A stretch of DNA of 64,000 nt from Blepharisma japonicum (lineage: Eukaryota; Ciliophora; Heterotrichea; Heterotrichida; Blepharismidae). Under the pieces are notes generated by a model. That model was not told where the DNA came from, made no database searches, and saw nothing but the letters and a program-made list of their open reading frames with translations. This document shows, piece by piece, positions 23,382 through 33,935 of this stretch; the first letter of the stretch is position 1; every line of letters starts with the position of its first letter. A program made the translations under genes and the position numbers. Location: assembly GCA_949751835.1 (NCBI GenBank), contig CATKHK010000022.1, positions 186,001 to 250,000 on the forward strand, in the 5' to 3' direction.

Positions 23382-23737
23382 ATTGATCACTATTTAATTT
23401 TTATAAATTCTTTTTTGTATGAGATAAAATGGATATCAGAACAAAATTTAATTCCACAGGACTAATAAAATACATTTTTTAATAATTTATTTACAAAAAT
23501 ACTTTTTGAAATATTTCGCTTTTAATCTTTAATCCTGGTATTCCAAATCATTTTTATTATAAAGAAATCGCATCTAGAATTTCATCATAAATTGGCACCA
23601 TTTTTTGAGGAATTTCCTTATAAGGCAGGTAAATATTTGTACCTTTCAATAATTTTATCATACCTCTTCCTTTAATTTAATATTAATACTTATGGCTAAT
23701 GATAGATTAAACCAATGCATTTATTTAGGCTTAATAT
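23382..23737. other. intergenic region; one very small minus-strand frame
   Basis: Contains a 34-codon minus-strand frame at about 23570-23675 (MIKLLKGTNIYLPYKEIPQK...) with coding-like composition. It is too short to call a gene; otherwise AT-rich. Confidence 0.3.
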
Positions 23738-23923
23738 TTATGCAGTGGTCTTTGGATCAGATTGTCTTGTATGATAAGCTTTTTTCTTCAGTTGCCTAAC
23801 AATATGTGAATTTGGCCTGCTCCCATGATTTGACTTCGTTGGCCATCTCTTGTTTCTCCCTAACAGCATGATAAAATCTTCAAGAACTGAAAAGATAGGT
23901 AATTTCAAAGCAATGCTAGACAT
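23738..23923 (-). CDS. small basic protein, possibly mitochondrial
   Basis: 61 residues, ATG 23923 to TAA 23738. Hydrophobic start then a strongly basic segment (GRNKRWPTKSNHGSRPNSH, IVRQLKKKAYH). The composition resembles small organellar ribosomal or ribosome-associated proteins, but I cannot name a family. GC content is above the surrounding spacer, which favours coding. An upstream tiny exon is possible. Confidence 0.5.
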   Translation of the reverse strand: MSSIALKLPIFSVLEDFIMLLGRNKRWPTKSNHGSRPNSHIVRQLKKKAYHTRQSDPKTTA

Positions 23924-24046
23924 ATCACAAATAATATTACAATTAATTAGTCATTTACGCAAATAATTACTTTAAATAAAAGATTTCTTTCATAATCCTG
24001 GGATATTTCTTATCTATCTTAAGCAAAAAATGTGAATATAAAATAA

Positions 24047-24418
24047 ATGATGTTGAAAAGGTTTTTCGCTGAACTTGAGATCTTGGAGCAGAGAAGAAAT
24101 TTCAATATTTATAAAATTCCAAACCATGTGAAGAAAGAGCCTTATATGAAAAGTGACCAATGGATCCAGAATCCTGTCCCTGTCTGTGTGGCTAAGCAGC
24201 CTTACGTCTTTAAAAACCCTCAGTTAGGAACCAAAAAATACTACTGGTGTTCCTGTGGGCTTAGCAAGAAGCAGCCTTTCTGCGATTCTACACATATGAA
24301 AACAGCTTTTAAGCCTGTGCCTTTTGTTGTTCAGGAAAAAGTATCTGAAGTATCCCTTTGTTTATGCAAGCATACAAGTTCTGCGCCATTCTGTGATGGA
24401 AAAGCGTGCCAGAGCTAA
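24047..24418 (+). CDS. CISD3-like CDGSH protein with a degenerate second domain
   Basis: 123 residues; N terminus MMLKRFFAEL with basic residues following fits a mitochondrial presequence. First motif CSCGLSKKQPFCDSTH keeps three Cys and His though CDGSH reads CDSTH. The second, CLCKHTSSAPFCDGKAC, keeps the three Cys but has Ala where the cluster-ligating His is expected, with a Cys one residue later. Human CISD3 is 127 residues with two domains, so length and layout match. The second cluster may be absent, changed in ligation, or more labile. Confidence 0.85.
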   Translation: MMLKRFFAELEILEQRRNFNIYKIPNHVKKEPYMKSDQWIQNPVPVCVAKQPYVFKNPQLGTKKYYWCSCGLSKKQPFCDSTHMKTAFKPVPFVVQEKVSEVSLCLCKHTSSAPFCDGKACQS

Positions 24419-24771
24419 GAGGTAACTAATATTTAAATCGTTCAGGATTATTATAATAATCAAAATAAAGTTTAATATTTTTAAAGTAAAATAGGTAAAT
24501 TATGTCTTATTTATTAATAAATATTATTTTTGAATTAAATTCTCACTAATTTCTGATTTAGCTTAAATAAAATTTTAAAATAATCCATTATTGTAAGGTT
24601 TCAAATTTCAATTTCATTTTTATAAATTCATAGCCAAGCCAGTGAGGAGAATAAGTGAAGGCACTAAAATTTTCTATATCAGAACACTTATTAATTAAAT
24701 TCATATTTATTCGGGATTAAATTATAATCCTCATAAATCAGCATTTAACTTCCCTTATAAAATAGTTATAA
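24419..24771. other. intergenic spacer, AT-rich
   Basis: No frame of note, no repeat or RNA signal seen. Confidence 0.6.
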
Positions 24772-25356
24772 ATGAATCACAATAAAATCCGTGAAGGCCG
24801 CAGAAAAAATAATGACGGAAGGCTAAGATCTAATAAAATCCAAACCCTTGTTAAAAAGGCCGTGGAGTTAGCTATTCAGCACGAAGTTGACCTGCTACTT
24901 GTTGTTTATTCCCCACAGACAAAGTCTTGAATTGAATATTCAACTAATGATGCAACTCAGCTTTTCTTTGGCCTACAGGCCGCCAAAGAGCATATGGATA
25001 AAGTTGAAACCTGGCACAATGACTCAGCAAAAAATCTTCTTGTCCCTGACACTGCAGAGGCGAGTGCTTCCCCGCCTCCTAATAAACGTCAAAAGCGTGT
25101 AGCTGATGAAAACCAGTTTTCTAAACCTATTGATATAGCTAGAAAAGAATTTGGGTCAGATGCCAGTACTTTGAGCACTAATGAGACTTTACCAAAACTG
25201 TCTCGAATCAAAGATAGCCCTACCAATTTAGAGCTATCTGAGTCGGCAGATTTAACTACGATTTCGTTTAATTTTGCTGACCTTACTACAAAACAAGGTT
25301 CATATCAAACACATCCTACTGTATCTGATTTATATCCAGATGATTTCTTGTTTTAA
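24772..25356 (+). CDS. MADS-box-like (SRF/MEF2 type) transcription factor
   Basis: 194 residues from ATG 24772, with TGA=Trp at 24928-24930 (QTKSW-IEYST). Residues 8-60 align by eye with a MADS box: a basic DNA-binding helix (GRLRSNKIQTLVKKAVELA, like R-x-TF-x-KRK-x-GL-x-KKAxELS), then EVDLLLVVYSP-x3-SWIEYST like the EVALIIFS...x-EF beta strands. The canonical TFSKR is replaced (NKIQTLV), so it is divergent. The remainder is Ser/Thr/Pro-rich and acidic, with a nuclear-localisation-like NKRQKR after residue 100, and ends in an acidic-hydrophobic DLYPDDFLF that could be an activation or docking motif. Confidence 0.65.
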
Positions 25357-25808
25357 ATAAGAATGTTCATTTAAACTGAATTTTTTGTTTGCAGAGGTAT
25401 CAAGATTATTGCCAATAAGTTTTAATAGTAAATAATCTGTTATTAGTGAAATTTAATTGGAATTACTATTTATATATGAGTAAATACCATAATAATTTCG
25501 GTTATAAAAAGCATGTGCCAATAGGGAAGTGCTTATATGAATATATATAGCTATTTTTCAATAAAAATTTAACAATCCTTTAAGCACAAAAACTTGTTCA
25601 ATCACAAACTTTCGAAAAAATATCCAAAAATGGATTTTGAGCCAAATAAAAATGACATAAAGTATTTCACTATTTTTCGTTAAATTTGATTTCTGTTTTA
25701 ATATTTCCATTATTACTTTCATTTTGCATTGATTTTGTTAAAAAAATGTTCTTATATGGGTTTCATAATTAATGGCAAATCGCCAAAGATGTGGAAAAGA
25801 TTATAATA
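25357..25808. other. intergenic region, AT-rich
   Basis: No frame of note. A lone ATG at 25772 opens a short frame not joined to the following kinase. Confidence 0.55.
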
Positions 25809-27101
25809 ATGTCAAAATCTGTTACCAGATTTTTAAAGAAATCTCTTATTGGGGAAGGAAATTTTGGACAAGTATATTTAGCTGTCGACCAAGAAACAGA
25901 CGGTTATGTAGCCCTTAAAATAGAATCGTCAAATGACAACTCATGCCAGCTAATAAACGAGGCTACGGTCCTTAAAAATATCCAAGGAGGAGTAGGGATT
26001 CCTAAGTTTATAACATCTGGGCAAACCGGGGATAGGAACTATTTAGCAATTGAACTGCTTGGGCCAAGTTTAGAAGATAAATTTCTTGAAAATGACAAAA
26101 AATTTTCAGTAGCTACCATTCTTGACCTAGGCGAACAAATCCTAAGCCGCCTGCAATATCTCCACAGCAAGCAATATATTCATCGCGACATAAAACCTCG
26201 ACAATTTCTATTCGGCACAATAGAGGACCCGTCAACAATTTATTTAATTGATTATGGCTTGTCAAAATCCTATATCATTGAAAAATCAAATGCTCATATT
26301 CCCTATATGGAAAATAGGCCATTTGTGGGAACTGCTTATTTTGCTTCTCTCAATACTCATCAAGGAATTGAACAGAGCCGAAGAGACGACTTAGAATCTT
26401 TCTGCTATATTTTAGCGTATTTTTGTAGTGGAGAATTACCATGGATGCCGAAAATCAAAATAAAAACTACGGAAACCAAAATTTTAGTTAAGAAAATGAC
26501 CTCTTCGCCAATTGATTTATTTAAAGACGCCCCGAGTGAGTTTTTACAGATAATGATTTATGTAAAGAGCCTACAGTTTGAAGAGAAGCCAAATTATGAT
26601 TACATGAATTCTCTTTTTCAAGCGGCTAAAAGAAGAGAAAACACTAATGGCCATACCCTCAATTGGTCAATTTCTACAGAAAGCAACTTTGAAAGACACA
26701 AGATGACGCATCTCAGCACTAATTCAAAAAGTGGTCTGAAAAACAAGATTAGAAAAAATAAGAGAAGCATGAGCCATAAATTGAAACGTAGCAGAAAAAA
26801 GACAAATGGCCTAGCTGCAGACAGCGTAATTGTATCAAAGTCGTGTTTAAAACAAATCCAAAGTTTTATTCAAACGAGTGATTACGATTTTTCTAAGACA
26901 CTTGAGATTAAAGAAATGCCTGAGTTTAAAAATCGAGACATTTTGTTGAAAAAAATAGGGAACGCTATGAAAATGCAGCAGTTTATACCAATCCCTAAAT
27001 CTCGCACCGAAGATATTGATAATTTGGTTAATCATAAAGTCACAAGTGAAGAACCCAATGCAAAATCAGCTTGTGAACAAACAAATTGCAAATTGTTTTA
27101 G
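25809..27101 (+). CDS. casein kinase 1 family protein kinase
   Basis: 430 residues. IGEGNFGQVYLA, VALKIES (catalytic Lys), HRDIKPRQFLF, DYGLSKSY in place of DFG, the CK1 signature GTAYFASLNTHQGIEQSRRDDLES, and FCSGELPWM. These are diagnostic of CK1 (APE replaced by ASL/ASIN). Start at ATG 25809; an in-frame GTG lies 18 nt upstream. The basic tail (KNKIRKNKRSMSHKLKRSRKK) looks like a nuclear or membrane-charge targeting segment; the end NCKLF resembles but does not match a CAAX box. CK1 enzymes prefer primed Ser/Thr substrates. Confidence 0.95.
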   Translation: MSKSVTRFLKKSLIGEGNFGQVYLAVDQETDGYVALKIESSNDNSCQLINEATVLKNIQGGVGIPKFITSGQTGDRNYLAIELLGPSLEDKFLENDKKFSVATILDLGEQILSRLQYLHSKQYIHRDIKPRQFLFGTIEDPSTIYLIDYGLSKSYIIEKSNAHIPYMENRPFVGTAYFASLNTHQGIEQSRRDDLESFCYILAYFCSGELPWMPKIKIKTTETKILVKKMTSSPIDLFKDAPSEFLQIMIYVKSLQFEEKPNYDYMNSLFQAAKRRENTNGHTLNWSISTESNFERHKMTHLSTNSKSGLKNKIRKNKRSMSHKLKRSRKKTNGLAADSVIVSKSCLKQIQSFIQTSDYDFSKTLEIKEMPEFKNRDILLKKIGNAMKMQQFIPIPKSRTEDIDNLVNHKVTSEEPNAKSACEQTNCKLF

Positions 27102-27241
27102 TTAAAATTAGAAGTGCTACTTCACTATGGAAGTAGCTAATTAATTTGTAAAAAATAGATTGAATTATTAGAATTTTTTTATTTAAAGTAGATATTCTTA
27201 TATTGGCATTACTAATTCCTTAAATATTTATATTAGCTAAT

Positions 27242-30200
27242 ATGAAAAATTTAAAACTAATAAAAATGATTCCATTGCTTATTATTTTGTTTCATTCTAT
27301 CCGTGCATGTAATCTACCTGATTTGCCTTCAAATCTCAACTATTTATCATCCTCTTTTGATATCACTCATCATTTAGAAATATCAGGAAGGTTTCTTATT
27401 GTTCAAAAAGAAATTGAATGAAAATTTTCGATACAAGAAGACTCATGATTCAGGTAATTAATAATCAGAATTTCTATAGAACCAAAACTTCACAATATCC
27501 ATATCAAATTAATAAAAGAAGAGACCATTTTCGACTTCAGTGAAGCTGTAAAAGATGAATCTGCGATGATTTCAAGAAAATTAATTCCAGGAAACTATTG
27601 TTTGTCTTTTGAAGTCACAATGCAGTGAAAGTTTCGTGATAAAAAAAATTTAGAAGACTGTAAAAGTCAGAATTTATTTTTAAATTTAGCAGTTCATCCA
27701 TATACAAAGCTAGGTCAGCTAATCCCTTCATCATTAGATGAGTATCAAAATGGGTATCCTGAGCTTACAGATGTGAAAAATTCAATTTCAGATTTTTTAC
27801 CCTATAAAAATACTCAAAGTACTTATTTTATTGATTCTTCAGCTGTTCAACAAGGTGATTCAACTTTAAAAATATATGATTTTATTTTGCCTGAACCAAC
27901 AGAAGATCTTACAAGCATCGGCTTAACTGGCTTGTGAAAGCTAACTTTCACTATCCGTAACCCATAAATAGACTCTGATTTCTTAACAGGTGGAGGCATA
28001 GGTATTTATTTTGCAAAAACCAAAAAACCACTATCAAAATTTTCAAAACTATCCTGCATCTCCACAGGTTCCTGTGTTTTCGGCAAAAGATCAGAAAAAA
28101 ATTCAGTATCTATTTATTCAATATTTAACTCAGGCGAATTCTCTATATCGCTTTTCTACAAATCAATGACTACCGAAGAAAAAGATATGTTAGGTACAAT
28201 TGGAGGGAAAATTCCCTATTCCATGCACATAAGTGTCGAACCAATTTTTGATAAAGAAGACAGGTTTAACTGTGAAGCTTCACATATTCCACACAGCTTA
28301 AATAGCCCTGGGTTATTAGACTTTAGAGGATTTTTAAGATTTTCAGATTTAGTAATTGCTGATTTAAGTGTAAAAAAACAAATCACGGAATTTGAAATTT
28401 TGGAGTCCTCGATTTTTAGGCTTGTAATTGTGGAGCCGTCTGGGATTGATATTAACGTATCTTTATATGATTCTGAAGGAATTCTTATAGAATCAAGTGA
28501 TGCTGTTGGGAGAGATGAAGGGATTTTGGCGGAATTAGAACAAGGGAAATATTATATTGAATATACATTTTTAAATAGCATGATGAGTGGTGAACACATT
28601 TTTTGTGAAACTTTTTTATTAGAAATTGGGATAAGCCCAGAGTCTGCTACAGATTTGCTGGTTTATCATCTAGGATTGGAAAGGAGTAAGTGCAATGCAA
28701 ATACTTCAAGCCTTAAAGATGCATTTGAAAAGCTCTCGGAGTCATTAAATTCAGTAGACACAAAGATACAGATTGATACTGGCAAAGAAAACTATTATAA
28801 AGTGCCTATAAATTCAGTAAATGCGGGTGAAGAAGAAGTGTTTAGAACAGAATTCAGTCTAAAAATTGATGCTTTGGCTTATATTGATATTTATTCTGAT
28901 TTTGTAATAAATGATTTAACTATTGCATTAGAAAAGAAAAAGCCAGATGTGCATGATCCAGAAACAATTAAATTGGATAAAGATGAAAGGAGGTCTTTTA
29001 AAGGAAAGTTAACTGCTGGAGACTATAATTTTATAATTAAAACTGGCCCTACCGCTAAAAAATACTCTCCTGATACTGGTGATTATGAAATTCTTAGCGA
29101 CATGGATCAATTTAAGGTTATTCCATCCTGTGCCGCTTTTCAAATAAGAATTGTAATGGTGGGAACGAGCGACTCAAAAATAAAAAATTCTCCTTGTGAC
29201 GAAGAGGGCATTGATTATATAGTTTCTTCATTAAATACTATGGACAAACTTGGAGTCGCAGGCACCCCTGCGAATTTTTTACCTACAACCCGCTATTTTT
29301 CTAAAAATATCAAAGCTCAATCTCCGTCAAAACCTTCTAAACAAGAAATATCTTTCACAGTTGAATCAGACAGCATCCTCAGAGTACTCGTAGAGACCGA
29401 CCAATCCGCAATGGAATTATCTCTCAAACAAGACGGAAAAACTATTACCTATGACAAAAGTAGCTCAGAGCGAACTCCTCCGTTTTATTCTATTACTCAA
29501 AATCTAGAGCCAGACAAAATTTATATTTTAGAGCTTACTTATCATCCTACAGAAACCAGAATCTGCTATACATATTCGTTACTAATCGAAATATCTGTCA
29601 ATCACAACAACAATTTTTATAGCTGTGAGGAAAAACTGCCTAGCTCGGCTATTATTCAAGAAAGGCTCCTTGATAGCGGAGATATTTTTAAATTCAGCAA
29701 CGATGAAGGCTACTCTAGTCTGATAGAAGAAGATCAGTTTTGCTATCAGCAAAAAGATGAGCCATTTTTGTTAGAAGTTCCATTTTCAATATCATATGAT
29801 GCTGCCATGATAACTGCAAGCTTACAAGCATCATTTGTGCAAGCAGGACTTGTGCTACAAATAGAAAAAGATGGAGAAATAATTCAGTGGGGCTCTTATG
29901 AAGCTTCTCATTTGTTTAGAATCTCATCATTTCCGTTATCAAAAGGAAATTATACAATTGTGTATAAAGAGTTATTGCCTTCTGAAGCTAAAAGTTGGGC
30001 TTCTTTTACTACAAGTGTACTAATTGAAGATGTTTCTTTATGAGATGACATAAGCTCTATGATAAGAAAAACAGAGACTTGCCCACAAATTGATCAACCA
30101 TCAAGCTTAAATTTGGTTGGACAACTGGAATCAGGAAATCTGCATTGGCATAAAACCCTAGAAATGGACATTTTTGCAAGTTTGACTCTTTTTAGGTTTA

Positions 30201-33109
30201 TAATTTCAGAAGAGTCAATAATAAGAGTATTCATAGTTCCTCAAGATGATATTATTTTTGAAATTCGGCTGGTTAATACAGAAAATCCTGACAGTTTAAT
30301 GAACACTACAATTTCAAACCCTTCGCAGGGCTTGCATACAAATATTGTTCCAGGAACTTATATGCTTGAAATCAGCTACACTGGAGACTCCAGTTTATCT
30401 TTAAAAAAAAGCTGCCCATCATATGAAATAGACTTACAGATTATTACAATAAATGAATACAGCAATTTGGCCAATAAATTTTCATGTGATTTTTTACCAC
30501 CATTACCATCTTCTTTTGATGGATTATCAGGAATTTTTGATAGATATATGATGAAAGATACAGCAGATTATAGCATTTTTCTGAATTTAAATAAAGATAC
30601 GGATATAATAGCAAGCATAGCATATGAAAATTCAATAACTGGGTATATATCGATGGAAATTTTAGATGAAAAAAATAGTATCGCAAAATCGATAGGGATT
30701 GAAAATTATAGTGAAATTTTTGCGAAATTGGCGAAAGGAAAGTATGCTTTGAGGATAATTTTGTCGAAAAATACAGAATTTTCATTGTGTTGGCCATTGC
30801 AGTTGTCCATTCAGTCGACAGAAACTTTATTAGACTCAATTTGTCTTGGAGATAGTTTACCTAGTTCTTTGCTTTCTTCTCGAAGTAAAAAATTTGGAGG
30901 CCCACAGCTTGGAGATGGTTCTGTTTCTTTTTATGGAACATTTTTAGTCAACCCAAAAACCAAGACAGAAACTATCAAACTATTTATACCACAGTCTGTA
31001 ATTGGAAGAATCGTCACAATTTCTCATAATTCAGGAATGTTTATTGAAAGTGCTATTTATAAGGAAAAAAATCTAGCTGAGCCTGTCGTCTATTCAAAAA
31101 ACCGCTTAGCAACTGGAAGCTTAATTGTAGCATTAAGTGGCCAAGCTTCACCTTATTTTTTAGTTCTAACTTATATTATAGACAAAGATGAGCCTTGCCT
31201 GACTTTTGACTTAAAAATTACAATAGAAACTGTCGTAAAAGTAAAAAATATTTTGGAATGCATGACAAATGATAACAATCCAAGTTCCCTGCTTCCTAAG
31301 CCACAAATTGATTTTAAAGACGAAAAAGAAATATATGGCTCTTACATGTTTTCTGTACAAGACTCATGAATTATTGGAGAAAAGCAAAATTTTCCTCCAG
31401 GGATAGTTTCTAATGGAGAAAAAGGCTCAAATTGGGTCTACGAAATAAAAATGAATATCAAAAGAAAAGCAACTGTTTCTATTGAAACAAATTACAATTT
31501 CTTAACTAATGACATGAATTTTCAAATTCTGAAAGAAAAAAAAGTTATTGCAAAAAGCAGCTGGGAAATAATTACTGATCAAAAAATGGATGAAATCATA
31601 AATTTTTCAAGCATTATTTCTAATGAAGAAATAGATCCAGGGTTATATACTATTAGAATCAAGCAAGGACTTGGAACTAATTTTTTGGTACAAAGATATG
31701 ATGAAACTAAAATATGTTTGCCTTTTGCGTTTTTTATTGAATATTTGCCTATTGAAAATGGAGTGGTAGGAAATAGCCTTTCTATTGTGGATCCTGATCA
31801 AAATGACGCTCATAATTTTAATGAAGATTTAGTTTTGATGATGATATTTCAAGATCCAATTGATAAAAATCTTCCTGGGTTGAAAAAATCAGTCTATTTA
31901 TTAAGTGAAACTGACGAAAAAGTTTTAGCAGACTCTATGGGAGTAAGCACTAATTATATGAATAAGCTAAAACTTACCTTTAACAGCTCTAAGTTAAAGC
32001 AAAAAACCTGCTATTTCTTGAAAATTGATGAAGCAGCAGTATCTTCAGTTTTATTATCCGATGGGCTTGAGCACAAATACTGTACTATTGGATGTCTTTG
32101 TAATCCAAAGTCAAATGCTATTTGTAGCGAAACTTTCTCTTGCTTATGCTCTTCTCCGTATACAGGTAACGACTGCTTTTCCTGTGTTGAAGGATTTTAC
32201 ATGATTGAAAATGAATGTGTCCAACAAAACATTAAAGATTCCCCCTCAATAAAAAGCGTAAAATTTGATGAGCCAGAGCCATTTAACAATAAAAAATACA
32301 TCACCTTATCAGTCTTTCTTACTTCAGCTCCATACAACAATAACCTTAAAAGCATAACTGAACAAAAGCACCAAGAGGACATGATAAATGCATTTATTAT
32401 TATAAATATGCTCAATGGAAACACTATAAAAGCAATTTCAGCAAGTCCACTGAATAAAGGCTTGACTAAATGAGAACTTAAATTTGAGACAGAAAAACTT
32501 ACTGATGGGTATAATGCAATTAAACAAAATGGAGGGATTTTATTCGACGTTGAAGGTAGGAGTTTTGTTCTTGATTGTGAGCTTCCATTTTTCCAATACG
32601 AAAAAGAAGAAATTGAATGCAGTAATAATGGAAAAGTTATTGATGGTACTTGTGTATGCAATTTAGGGTATTTTGGGGAAAAATGCGATTTATGTGCTGA
32701 AAGGTATTTTAAAAATAAATCCGGTGAATGTGAAGAGATTAAAAACACAGAAAGTGGGATAGTTGTTTCAAATAATAATAAAAATGATACCGGATCATCA
32801 ATTACACCTAATGAATGCACAGCTCGTGATTATATAAAAGAAAACGATAAATGCGTTAGGAAAATAAAGCAAAGTGAAGTAAAACATGAAAATAAAACTA
32901 GCTGGTGGAACTATATATACCTTATTGTTTATTTCATAATTGGCGTTGTTGTTTTATGCTTAATCAACCAAATGAGAAAAATAGAAAAAGCACCTAGAGA
33001 CGGCTCAATTGAAATGAGAACTGGCAATATTCAATACGAAGAGCAAAAACTTATAGAATCTTACCCAAACAGATACGACACAAAAGAAAAAAAGAAATAT
33101 TATGATTAG
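27242..33109 (+). CDS. giant type I membrane protein of tandem beta-sandwich-like modules with EGF-like repeats
   Basis: Two 15-nt introns and many TGA=Trp codons give 1945 residues. Signal peptide: hydrophobic MIPLLIILFHSIRAC within the first 23 residues. The ectodomain is a chain of at least six modules of roughly 150-190 residues. Each opens near a Cys followed by PSSL/PSSF/PSSA, contains a strand set ending in a G-x-Y-x-L-x-I-x-Y type turn, and closes near C-x-(T/S)-F-x-L-x-I-E-I. Then two EGF-like units (CLCSSPYTGNDCFSC and CVCNLGYFGEKCDLC), one transmembrane helix (YIYLIVYFIIGVVVLCLI, about residue 1880) and a short charged tail. No family is recognised; a cell-surface adhesion or recognition role is inferred. 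Confidence 0.8.
27454..27468 (+). other. 15-nt intron
   Basis: GTAATTAATAATCAG; removes an in-frame TAA. A at position 10. Confidence 0.85.
27957..27971 (+). other. 15-nt intron
   Basis: GTAACCCATAAATAG; removes an in-frame TAA. A at position 10. Confidence 0.85.
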
Positions 33110-33152
33110 CATAATAAGTATTTAAATTAAATCATAAATCTTATATTATTAA

Positions 33153-33902
33153 ATGTGGAAAAGCATTTTCCAAGATCTCTATCAGAACTTATCATCAAAC
33201 GCCAAAGACCGATCCGAGAGCATCATCCTTGGTATCCATTTATACAACATTTCTAAAAGCTTCCAATGCACAGGCTTGCTAGAAGACGATCCTCCATCAG
33301 AAGAAATTCTTCCTCCATCATGGAATATAAATACTCATATTTACTCTTTCAGATATATCCTCAAGCCAAACATAAACTTATATGTAAAATTCGTAAAATT
33401 GGCTGATACAAGATTAACTGTCCATGCCGTCCGCAGTGACCAAGACGATAAAATCAGATCTTTTAATATTGAAATGGAAGAAATTAATAAAAAATGTGAA
33501 GAAGGGAAAGAAATTGTTGAGGTGATTATTAATGATATAATACCTGTGTATAACAGAGAAATTTTGAATAAAATAAACGAGGAAAAGAAAGAAGAGAAAA
33601 AAGTGGATTTGAGGGATAATAGAGGGCCAAGGCCTTATGGAGTGCCTTATGGAGGGATACCTTTTAGTAATCCGTATAACCCGTATCCTGGATATTCACC
33701 ACAGCCGGGCAATCCATATGGGCCTGGAGTACCTTTGATATTCCCTGATCCATCTGGAAATATAATGGGGCCAAATCATCCTATTTTTGGACAGCAGCCC
33801 AAACCTGGAGTCCGATGGGATCCAGTCAACCCTTTCCCAGACCCAGAATACCCTGATCATATGCGTCCACCTGGTGGTTTTCCTCCCCATGGATTTCTAT
33901 AA
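33153..33902 (+). CDS. PSMF1: PI31-like proteasome inhibitor/assembly factor
   Basis: 249 residues. The C-terminal third is Pro/Gly-rich with the PI31 pattern: GNPYGPGVPLIFPDPSG, then GPNHPIF, PKPGVRWDPVNPFPDP and DHMRPPGGFPPHGFL, matching the ARFDPFGP...PDHLPPPG end of PSMF1, whose tail enters the 20S proteasome. The N-terminal about 140 residues are a globular helical/beta region in the place of the FP/Fub1 domain (dimerisation and F-box partner binding in animals). Lies 43 nt after the large membrane protein and convergent with the channel gene, with 33 nt between stops. Confidence 0.85.
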   Translation: MWKSIFQDLYQNLSSNAKDRSESIILGIHLYNISKSFQCTGLLEDDPPSEEILPPSWNINTHIYSFRYILKPNINLYVKFVKLADTRLTVHAVRSDQDDKIRSFNIEMEEINKKCEEGKEIVEVIINDIIPVYNREILNKINEEKKEEKKVDLRDNRGPRPYGVPYGGIPFSNPYNPYPGYSPQPGNPYGPGVPLIFPDPSGNIMGPNHPIFGQQPKPGVRWDPVNPFPDPEYPDHMRPPGGFPPHGFL

Positions 33903-33935
33903 AGTTAATAATCTTTATCAATTAAATCTCTATAT

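Noticed and set aside
23570-23675. 34-codon minus-strand frame
   Set aside because: Too short and with no supporting evidence; only mentioned in the spacer entry.
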